From positions 2,466,001-2,530,000 of the forward strand of contig WPIO01000029.1 in assembly GCA_009760855.2 (NCBI GenBank): a DNA stretch of 64,000 nt, given 5' to 3'. Position numbers and translations under genes: made by a program. This document shows, piece by piece, positions 54,611 through 64,000 of the stretch (positions within the stretch are counted from its first letter, which is position 1; the number at the start of each line of letters is the position of its first letter). The notes under the pieces are model-generated. The model was not told where the DNA came from and did not search any database. It saw nothing but the letters and a program-made list of their open reading frames with translations. This stretch comes from Cristatella mucedo. Its lineage: Eukaryota > Bryozoa > Phylactolaemata > Cristatellidae.

Positions 54611-55022
54611 CAACGAATTACCGCAACACACCCCAATCCACTCTAATTACCCTAACATCGACCAGACATTAGCATTTTCGAGCTCAAATTTTGCGCTTAT
54701 ATTGTTGTACACGTTCGATTTTATCTGTCCACCCAATTTAATGTCGCTGAGCGCAAGCTGCGCACTTACGCGAATGAGCTTTGACGCCAGACGCCTGTAC
54801 CGCAATCCACCGAAATCCACCGCAATCCATTCTAGTTCCCATCAGATTAACCGCAAATCAGCTTCACACAGCTCCAAAAAGTTTAGAATATCGAGCTACG
54901 CTACGCGTGCAATGTACCCAAAAAATTTCTCGAGGTTCCGCTCACGCGTTCTCACGAAGTCCACTGAAATAACATTGCAGTTACCCAGGCCAATACCGAA
55001 ATCCACTGCATTCCACCGTGCA
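54611..55022 (+). repeat. Left inverted terminal repeat of the foldback element
   Basis: Starts CAACGAATTACCG. It pairs with 57129-57537 with many substitutions but no large gaps. It contains several CCGCAATCCACCG-type repeats. Confidence 0.7.
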
Positions 55023-57128
55023 AACGATCGCTTGACGTATACCCCTGGTCTCACGACTTGAGTTGAGTATGTACACTTACGACGGATACATTTTCGCATT
55101 TTCTCAGGCTGTTGCTGTCGATTGACGCGCATCGCCCTCGAATGTATGTTTGTGATTGGTTGAAGGGATGCGGTTGCACTTTTAATACAGCCATTGTAAT
55201 ACACAAGAAAAGTTGGATCTTCTCCCACCGGCTTTGTTTGTGATTGTAACAGACAGTCATATATTGCTGTATTGTCTCGGGCAATTGCCGTCGATAGCCA
55301 TGGATTTCCCAAAGTTGAACGCGAAAAATGACATTATGTACGCCCACAGTGTGCATTATGTGGTAGGATAATTACAAATTCCAACAGCCGATTTACGGAA
55401 AATTTGAAACAGACCCTGGTAGAGGCCGGGCCATTGCCGTCTATTGCCGTGCATCGTCCTCGATTGTGCCTTTGTCGATTGTTTAAAAGGATGTGGCTGC
55501 ACTTTTAATGCAGTATAGTGCAATACGCAAGAAAAGTTGGAGCTTATCTCAGCAACCGACGGTCCATTTGTAACAGACCGTTGTGGGTTGGCGTATTTCC
55601 CTGGGCCATTGCCCTCAATTGCCGAGCATTGCCGTAGATTGAATGCGTAAAATGGGTGAAAATTATGTGCTCGCACAGGTACATGTGGATCGCCGTGCAT
55701 TGCTGATAGTTAACGAGCAAAGCATCTTAAAAATGCCACGCTTTTACTTTAGACTCAGTGAAATGTTATATGTAGTGACAATTGGGGCTTTCTCGCTGCC
55801 AATTTCTCGTCAATTTGACGCGAATTGAGGTATTGACCCGCTCCATTACTGTCGATTGCCAGTCATTGCTTGCGATTGTATGCCCGCGATTAGTTAAAAG
55901 GATCTGGTTGCACTTTAATCACGGTGGGCTGTGACAGGTAAGCTATATTTGATCTTGGCCCTGTCACTTTCCAGTGATTTGCGATGGATCGTAATGGATT
56001 GCCGTAGTTGCCCGGACAATTGGCACTTCGTGCAGCTAATTTTCGGTCAACTTGCCATGGATTGTAGTGGATTGCTTCGAGCCGAACCGTTTCCGAAGAT
56101 TGCCACGCATTGCCCGATATCGTATGAGCGCAATTGCTTAAAATGACATGGTTGACTTTAACCAGTAAGCTTCGCAACATGCATTCAAAATTGGAGCATT
56201 GCGAAACCGATTTCGGGGAATTTTGCATCAGATTGCTGTATTGGTCCGGACCATTGCAGTCAATTGCAGTGCATTGCTACAGAATGGTCAAGGCAATTGT
56301 AGTGAAATTGTGCGATTCCGAAAAATTAAGGCAACATGCAGTCACTATTAGAGCTTAAAGTGTACGTATTCTGGTCACTGTGTGGCGGGTTGCGGTGGAT
56401 TGGCTACTGGCCCGGGCAGTTACAGTCAATTGCAGTGCATAGCTGCAGAATTGTTGAGGCAATTACAGGGAAGTTATGCGAGTACACAATAACCGAAGAG
56501 TAAAGCAGCGTGCAATCAAAGCTTCTAGTGTACGCATACTGGTCGCTGTTCGGACTTCGGCGGAAAGATGTAGATTTTGGTAAGGGACCGGGCCGTTGCA
56601 GTCGATTGCAACTCCGTGCACGAAAACGCGTGTGCAGAATGGAGTGAAATTTTGTGGGTGCACTTTGAACTGAGTCTAGTCCTGTATGCAATGTCAATTA
56701 GAGCTTAGCGATGGCGATTTGTGGATGGTCTGCAGTGGAATAAAGTGAATTGCGGTAGTTTCCCAGGTCATTGCAGGCGATTGGCGCCCATTGCCACGGT
56801 GCGAGGTTGCACACACTTTTTTATTTTACGTGGTTGTGCATACCGCATGGTGAACTTAAGTATATGCAATAAAAACTGGAGCTCCGCATGGTGAACTTTA
56901 ATATGCAATACAAACTGGAGCTCGGCACAATCTATTTTGATTTTTTACGCGGTTGATTCGGTGAATTGAAATAGATTGCTGTATTGGCCCGGGCTACTGC
57001 AGTTGATTGCAGCGCATTGCACGAGAACGGACGTGCTAATGCAAGTGAAATTTTTAAAGTGCAATTGTCACAGAGTGTGATGTTATATGCAATCAAAAAA
57101 GGAGCTTTTTGAACAGGATTTCTTTCGT

Positions 57129-57537
57129 TGCACGGTGGAATGCCGTGGATTGCGGTATTGGCCTCAGTAACTGCAATGTTATTTCAGTGAACCTTCGTGA
57201 GAATATGTGAGTGTAATCTCACAAAACTTTCTGGGTACATTGTACGTGTATCGTAATTTGATATTCCAAAATTTTTGGAGCTGTGTGCAGCTGATTGCGG
57301 TGGATTTGACGGCAACTACCATGGATTTCGGTGGATTGTGGTGGGTTTCGGTACAGGCGTCCGGCGTCAAAGATCATTTGCATAAGTGCTCGTGGGCTCA
57401 ACGACATGAAATTTGGTGGACAGATAAAAACGAATGTGTATAACAATGTCGGCGAAAAATTTGAGCTCGGAAATGCTAATGTCTGGTCGATGTTATCCTA
57501 ATTAGAGTGGAATGAGGTAGATTTCGGTAATTCGTCG
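57129..57537 (-). repeat. Right inverted terminal repeat of the foldback element
   Basis: Reverse-complement counterpart of 54611-55022, ending CGGTAATTCGTCG on the plus strand. Confidence 0.7.
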
Positions 57538-57701
57538 AAACCTTCATTTATTGCAATCATTAATGCCTTCTATTATGCCCTCCAACTCAGTTCAATTACA
57601 GTCACCTAAGTAGATTCATAAACTCATTTTTCCTGAGGTGACATGAAAAGGCTGCAAGTATCCAGCAGATTCATTTTGCTAGGTCTGCGGTCAATTTATC
57701 A

Positions 57702-58705
57702 AGACAATAATAATAGTAATAGTGACACACTTGATAAAGCGCCCTTAGATAACTCAATCTCTTTCTAGGCGCTTTGCATTTGCTGCAAAGGAAGCATTAT
57801 CGGAGGTTTAGTGGTAGCATGCTCAATGACAACAAGCATAACATAGTTAGAAGTGACATTCACAGGGTCAGCATAGAAATGTGGTTAGTGACAGCTTGCA
57901 TAGTGTTAGCACGCACAACATAAGCTCGAATCACAGGGACCCACTAAATGCTATGATAAATAGGTGCGTTTTATATTTTTAAGCGTGGTCAAGTCAGGGG
58001 ATATCGTGATGCAAGTCGGGAGTGAGTTCTAGGCTTTGGGAACATACGAACTAAATGCACTGTCTTCAAAGAATTTGAGGTTTATACAAAGTATATGCAA
58101 ACAGATAAACCGTGAAAAAAACGGGACCAAACACGGAGCTCTAAGATACCTCATATTTCAGAGGTTCCTCGGATGATTTTGACTCGGGAGTCGCCCACTG
58201 AGATTGGACCTGGACCATTGCAGAGCCCCCCAAATATTCTTTGCACCAGCTAGAATGTGCAACATCCTAGTCACCGTAGCAATGCTGCCGAACCTGGTAC
58301 GACGCGATTCCAAGGAAGTTACATCAATGTAGGCACGTGAAAAATCACGCAGAGACGCCTTGCGAGGCTACAAGGCCACTGCACAAACGAGGCAGCAGCA
58401 GCCGAAACCAGCAGCGGAGCAGTGAGGCCAGCGATGCTCTGCCGAGGTAAGAGGCGCTGGAGAAGGACTTGGTGATCGATAGTATCAAAAGTTGCCGAAT
58501 AGTCGAGAAAAACAAGCAAAGATACTCTACCCATCTGGCTGAGGTCGTGGGCACGAGCCCCGAGGCATATGTGAAGCGTCTGAATAGAGATTAAGTTCTC
58601 TTGGGGCGCTATATAAATGAATTGTATTATATATTAATGCTGAATCTGTGGAGTGAATAGCTCTAAACCCAGACTAGGACTTACTAGCAAGGTTGTGATA
58701 CACTA
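57702..58705 (-). mobile_element. Rearranged LINE copy interrupted by a SINE
   Basis: The tail hairpin and the 3' region occupy 57702-58200. An unrelated insert follows at about 58210-58440. RT sequence (SATFDTIDHQVLLQRL) lies at 58441-58535, then a plus-strand SINE, and LINE RT resumes at 58640-58705. Confidence 0.75.
58536..58634 (+). mobile_element. tRNA-derived SINE, family 2, 5'-truncated, inside a LINE
   Basis: Starts at GGCTGAGGTCGTGGGCACG, with the tail AAGCGTCTGAATAGAGATTA...GGGGCGCTAT. LINE RT sequence flanks it on both sides. Confidence 0.75.
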
Positions 58706-58719
58706 TTCAATGGAAGCAT

Positions 58720-60065
58720 CTATTTAGTACCTGTCTTTTCCTATGGCTTACTCAGTACATCCTCAAGAGGATTACAGCTGCATCAAGACCTAGCTGATGC
58801 TTTGAGGTATGACGAGTTCTGCAAGGAGGTCAGTAGAGACTTCAAAATAGTGTCATTCCTTATGGATTTCCCTAGGCAATTTTTACCAAGTGTTCCTGCT
58901 ATCTCTGCCTTTGGGACGGCATGTACCGCTATATTTCACGATCACTACCTGGACTGGCACCGGCAGACCGAGTTCTTTGTGAGGAGCAAGAAGGTCAAGT
59001 GGGAGCCTCTGGTGCCGAAACTCCCGCAACGTGCCAGTGTCACCACTGCACATCAAATTAAGCCTTATGAAACAATTTGTCACTGCTGTAGATAAGGGCT
59101 CCACAGTCCCTAAGTATATGGACAAGATGGGTCCCCTAAGCTGTCGGAGGCACAGGTAACAGCCGATGCCTTTATGGGCCCAAGATAATGAAGATAATTG
59201 AGTGCTATGATTTCCCCAAGAAGCTCATTAGTAAGGAGAAAGCAGCAAAGGGACAGCTTTCTTGTAAGGTCAGGGTCAGGGCTTCCTGAGTAGTCACAAG
59301 GTGAACAAGTCAGTTACGCTGGCTGAGACTGTGCTGAAAAGCTACTGTCCAATGAGGCTGCAAGTTAATAATAAAAATAATAATAATGCACTTAATAAAG
59401 CGCCCTCAGAGAACTTAATCTCTCTCTAGGCGCTTTACATTTGCTGCAAAGGGAAATGCAATTGAACGGTGAGTAAAAATATGCTTGATAAACAAAGAAA
59501 ATGAATAATAAGGTTAGGGGTGGCATGCACACGGTCAGCATGCAAATGTGGTTAGTGGCAGCAAGCACAGTGTCAGCACGCATAAGCACATCAAGGACGA
59601 ATCACAGGGACCCACTAAATGCTGTCCTAAATAGGTGTGTTTTTAAGTTCTTTTTAAATGTGGTCAGGTCAGAGGATGTTCTTACGTAGGTCGGGAGGGA
59701 GTTCCAGGCTTTGGGAGCATACGAACTAAATGCACGGTCTCCAAAGGATTTAAGGTTTGTACGGGGTATTTGTAGACTGTTAGATTCCAAAAAGCGGCTG
59801 GTACGATGCTTGGCCTGATGGGGGAGTATATCTGAGAGATAGGCTGGAGCCAAAGAATGAAGTGACCTAAAAGTGAGCGACAAAACCTTGAAGTCAATCC
59901 GTTGCTTGACTGAGTTTTCCTTTTTCCTTATGTTCATCTTGATAAACTTAAGGATATCACGAATGCTAACCTGGAAGAGCTAGACCAGAGCTTCCACGAG
60001 GATTTGGTGGAATTTAAATGCTGCTACCATGGAGACTATATTAAGATTATGGTGTGAGGTTACAA
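58720..60065 (+). pseudogene. Decayed copy of an unnamed dispersed animal protein family, split by a LINE
   Basis: Reading frames give RYDEFCKEVSRDFKIVSFLM and TEFFVRSKKVKWEPLVPK, then AQVTADAFMGPR and FPKKLISKEKAA. After the LINE at 59367-59911 the sequence resumes with HLDKLKDITNANLEELDQSF and HEDLVEFKCCYHGDYI. I recall an uncharacterised family with these blocks in this order, found as repeated copies in many animal genomes, but I cannot name it. Stops and frameshifts make it non-functional. Confidence 0.45.
59367..59911 (-). mobile_element. LINE 3' half inserted into a decayed coding element
   Basis: (ATT)-type repeats, tail hairpin and RT C-terminal frame with KVLSLTFRSLHSLAPAYLSD. Both flanks belong to one other coding sequence, described at 58720-60065. 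Confidence 0.85.
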
Positions 60066-62609
60066 GGGGGTAGGGAGGGACTGGTTAGTGATTTACACTA
60101 TAATAGTTCATCATGAAAAAATATTCACTTCAAAACATTCTTTAGTCTTTATTTGTATAACTTTAGTGCAAATACATGCTAATCCAGGTTTATTTCTTTT
60201 ATCTAAAAGCGATCCCAAGATTTCAGTCCAACGAACTTTACAGTTTTATTATTGAAAATACGTAAACTGTCAAATATCTCCTTGTTCTGGTCACAAAATC
60301 AAAGTTTGCGGGTAGCAGTCACTAAAGTCTTTAATTTTGAGGCGTAAGCTCGTTCAAAATAGTACTAAATAACCAGGAACCAAAATTTTATTACACAGTG
60401 AATTCTATCTTAAGCAACGTAGCACGCCGGGGGAGTCCTAGGAGACAGACCTTCGGGTCAGTCCCAAAAAGACGGCTTTAACTCCTTCCAAAGGATTTTC
60501 ATAGTGCCTGGCGGAAATTGGAGGCCCGCCAACTAGTGCATATCTCTAAGCCACATGACGAACCTGCTGAGCCTTCTCGTCGTCATCAAACCTCTTACCG
60601 AATTCAAAAGCGCTTTGAAGGCGTGGGCAAGATTCTTCTCAGGTGAGGGCTCAATATTGACCACCAGATAAGGGGCCCAATGGTTTAGAGCGACGAAGTC
60701 TACAAATACCAGGATAATGTTGACAGTACAATCCTTTGAATTATCTCGTTAAGTATTCTAACAGTCGCCTAGTGTGCGCATTTATTGGATCCGCCTGACT
60801 TGCCCAACCACCGCACTTTTCAGGGCGAGAACAGCAGACCCACTTTTGTAGACGCTTACGAGCCAGTGTGGTGCCGCTACGGACCGTATCTTCAGTCCAT
60901 AATAAACGGGGTCTGTCTGAGCCTATTTTTTCCGTGCGCGACTGCTCGCACAAACTCAACAGTAAGCTAAATTGAAGTGGCGGCGGGCTAGATCGGCCAA
61001 ATTAAGACTGTACAGAAATTGCACGCGCAGTTCATGAATTATCACGATTGGAAACCGGTTATGTCATAATCTACGGGTCGATGGTATACAAGCCAAGTTC
61101 AGATAACGAGAAGGGAATTTAGCCGTTGAGCATTGAGCCGGGGAAGGAATTGATTCCTTGGCTTGGTGTCGATCGGCAGTGTCGTGGTTTGCTGGGCGTC
61201 TTACAAGAGTCCCGGTGCGCCACGACTGGTGCTTAACCCACGCAAGCCTCAATGACTTTCAAAATAGACCATTTTAAAGCGACAGACATGGACTTTTCAT
61301 ATTAAGGTACCGGCGTTATTTATTGCTGCCGTGCTTGGCTATTTTAGATGAACCAGCCAGCAAAGGCTCACAGCTTCATCGGCTTTTTATAGGACTTGCA
61401 TGAGTGCTGCGTTTGCGGACGTTTATGATTTATGATTTAGGACTTTTATGACAAGCCACTACTGCGCACTTGCAGCTATGCAAAGACGGCTGCCATCAAG
61501 CCACCTCTTTCTAGCATACCTAAATTGACTAGAAAGATGCTCAGTTCTCTTTGGATGCTGTTTGAATGTATTATTAACATTAAATATTATCAGCCGTGCA
61601 GAATAGAAACTCCCGAGAGACACAAACTGCATAAAAACCAGTTTCAAACACACGCGAGTGTGAAGTCTGGCCGTAAGAATAATTTAGGATAAAATTCTGA
61701 TTAACTTCGGGCGTTAGCGAATGCGCATAGTTTGCGGTTAGCTATCTGCAAGAGCTCAATTTTACCAATTGGATTTACGAGTCCAGCGGGCTATCTCTTG
61801 ACATACATGGAAAAGAATAAATCCAAATTATTTCGTCGTGGGATGCAAAAGACGCGCACAATGACCATTCAGTTTGAGTTCAACTTCCTCTCCCGGTGGA
61901 AGTCTTCGCCGGCGAAAAGTGAGCCTATTCGGGGACTTACTTACGTACATTCTCCGGGGCGAAGGTTGGCGAGCATGGCCTCTAGCTCTCGCGTGGCTTC
62001 CCACGAGTTGAAAAAAACAGCCTTTTTGTCCATTCGGAGTTTTGGCTTGTGCGACTTCTCACACAGACCTTCACAGACTTAGCGGTTGCATTGGCTAAGA
62101 AAGCAGCCAATCCAATTCAAAACCACCAACGTTTAGATATCGACGCGTGTTGATCTGGCATATTTACTTAGCGTAGCCAATGTCTGCTCATGGCTAGGTG
62201 CCTTCCATCATCAAACCCTCACGAACAGGCTGAACTCTGTGAGCGAACTTTCATTCTTAAAAGCACTGTCGGGAATGCGTTCTCAGAACCAGACTACCCT
62301 GCCACCGAAGTTTTTCAACACACTCGTGCAGTGGTGACACTTTGTTTCAGCTGCTGGTGCCACTTCAAAATCCAAAACTTTCAAACTTCATACAGATTCC
62401 AATAGTCGCCGAAGGACTGACACTCTTCATTACCCCGCTCATCGTCTCTCACCTCCACCATGTCTTTTACTATTGAGCTCGTCGCCAAATTTTCTCATAG
62501 GCGAAAAATACCGCTCGTCCTCGAGACGCTATCTCTATAGTGCATCTTAGCTGCATACACCTGTAGTTGCCCGCCATTAAAAAATACGTGGAACGTCATT
62601 TTTTACCGG
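60066..62609. other. Unassigned right-hand region
   Basis: Holds the LTR-like repeat at 60777-60963 and a segment at 61398-61500 resembling 41010-41170. An open frame at 61732-62082 encodes 116 residues of no family I know. No gene can be supported. Confidence 0.35.
60777..60963. repeat. LTR-like dispersed repeat, copy 2
   Basis: Second copy of the family at 41513-41690, with AGTCCATAATAAACGGGGTC and GTGCGCGACTGCTCGCAC. Confidence 0.5.
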
Positions 62610-63966
62610 CGTCCCATCCTCCCTGAAGTCTATCGCTGTAAAGCCACCCATTAGAAAGCCTACCTAAATTAGGACCTGCCACTCTTATCCGAGACACTTG
62701 AGCGAATGCTAGCCCAGCAGCTAAACGATTACATTTACATATATAATATCAGATCTTGCTAGTCAGGTCTAATTGGAATTCCTAGCTAACCCTTTTAAAG
62801 AAACTGCTCTCTGTTTCCGGTTAACAACCACGTTCTGATACAATACAATGCTGATCAGGGTAGGGCTTCTTGGGTAGTACACCCCTCGACACGCCTGCTG
62901 GTCTCGCTCACTCAACGACGGCCAGGTTTGATCCTACCTCAGCTAGAGACGTGGGAGTGTAAATGTAAATGTCCACCAGTCATTTGGAGAGCTTTAAAGA
63001 ATAGGATATCTCTGGGTTCGGTCTTAGACCCCTCTTTTTTCCGTTCGGTACTCTACTTTTGACTGATGTAATAACCTAACACAATATAGACCTTTATTTC
63101 TACGCAATGTCACTCAGCTTTAACCATCATTCGAGCGTTTAAAGTTTTTTTTATTCCCTTTCGTCGAGCATTCTACCAGTAACCATTCGATAACGCTTCC
63201 TTTGCAGCAAATATAAAGTGCCTAGAAAGAGAGTTGAGTTTTTGCGGGTGCCATAACAAATGTATTATTATGTAGCCTGCATGGATGACGTTCTTACTTG
63301 GATGACCAATACCTTCCTGCAGCGTAATGACGATAAGACAACCATAGTACTTAAGATGTCTAGTGTCGCCGTCAGGTTGCAAGACCCTACCCTCGCGATA
63401 CAATTATCTAGGATCACTCCGGTGAAGTCTGTCAGTGACAAGGACCTGCTACTTCACACCGACAGGCCAATAGATAAGCACACGGCCTCCACGGCCAGCT
63501 TGCGGATAAGGAACATCGCCAAAATCTTGGCCTGGTTGATCAAGAGATTGACAACCAAACAAGCTGACGCGTTCGTGGCACCGCATTGATTTTACTGCTA
63601 TCTCCATTAATCAGAAACCCCAGGGTATGCTCTAAATCGTTGCAACTTTCGCAAAACTCCGAACCTTGTCCGGTCTGTCCAACTGCGTGACTCGGCAGTA
63701 TACCACTTCAGTCCCAGCTTCATTGGCTCCCTAACAAACATTAAATTGACTTCCAAGATTATCTCGCTGGCTTATAGCTCCCTTCAATCGCTTTCGCGAG
63801 CCCACTTATCCGACCACCTTGGTCTTCCACTGAGCACTTCCAATACCTGCTCGCCAGCTTCCCGTTATCTCTCGCACTAAATCGAAATCTTTTGATCAAG
63901 CCATCAATTCTAAGTAACGAAAGGCTTGAGCTCCTCCCGGCTTCGGCGACTACCTGCAATGACTTT
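62610..63966 (+). mobile_element. Degenerate LINE near the right edge, with a nested tail fragment
   Basis: Broken RT pieces run in order: LSETLERMLAQQLNDY near 62690, SVLDPSFF near 63020, and then from 63278 WMTNTFLQRNDDKTTIVLKM. Between the last two, 63185-63275 is a separate LINE 3' tail. From about 63966 a new minus-strand tail starts and runs off the window. Confidence 0.7.
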
Positions 63967-64000
63967 ATAATGATAATACATTCGATAAATCGCCATCAGA

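Larger units (their letters stand above)
54611..57537. mobile_element. Foldback element with about 410-bp inverted ends and ATTGC-rich tandem interior
   Basis: 54611-55022 and the reverse complement of 57129-57537 align along their whole length; both read CGAATTACCG near the outer end and share GACCAGACATTAGCATTT and AACATTGCAGTTAC. Between them are degenerate repeats about 150-240 bp apart, each with a GGGCCATTGC-xGTCxATTGC-xGTGCATTGC-like core (near 55270, 55420, 55600, 55840, 56240, 56410, 56590, 56980). No transposase was seen. It is probably a non-autonomous DNA transposon or a satellite-filled foldback element. Target duplications were not recognised. Confidence 0.7.

Noticed and set aside
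61732-62082. 116-codon plus-strand frame
   Set aside because: No recognisable domain, no splice context, and the surrounding region is repeat-rich.

Overview
The window is animal (metazoan) nuclear DNA. It carries GT-AG split genes of metazoan type, introns of 0.1-7 kb, many (CT)n, (GT)n and (TA)n tracts, and decayed retroelements of the kinds common in invertebrates. The encoded proteins are recognisably related to vertebrate ones but not close, and the repeats are not vertebrate-like. I take it to be an invertebrate and cannot name the phylum.

Left half (1-30402, plus strand): one gene, the beta regulatory subunit of phosphorylase kinase (PHKB). Seventeen exons can be placed with consistent reading phases. 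Together they give 2898 nt, that is 965 codons plus a stop. The N-terminal exons lie left of the window. The protein ends in a CaaX box (CLLM). Its introns hold CR1/L2-like LINE pieces, tRNA-derived SINEs, inverted Tc1/mariner scraps, a decayed Ty1/copia element split by a LINE, a short inverted-repeat element with a plant-type telomere-like block, and long pyrimidine tracts.

Middle (30403-48000): convergent to PHKB, on the minus strand, are two well-phased exons of a HOIL-1/SHARPIN-like protein (LUBAC-tethering helices, then a ubiquitin-like domain) and a possible short terminal exon. No zinc-finger or RBR exons were found. This region also holds a decayed Ty3/gypsy RT relic, a 1.6 kb LINE copy, SINEs and unexplained DNA.

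Right part (48000-64000): a complete six-exon MAF1 gene (RNA polymerase III repressor, 259 aa) on the minus strand at 48361-52196. It is followed by a 2.9 kb foldback element (54611-57537) with about 410 bp inverted ends and a degenerate ATTGC-rich tandem interior, then a mosaic of nested repeats. In that mosaic a SINE sits inside a LINE, a LINE sits inside a decayed coding element, and another degenerate LINE runs to the right edge.

The LINEs and at least one SINE family share a 3' end (AAGCGCC...GGGCGCT hairpin, then ATT repeats). This suggests the SINEs are mobilised by the LINE machinery. No CRISPR array, rRNA gene, bacterial-type operon or intact mobile element was seen.
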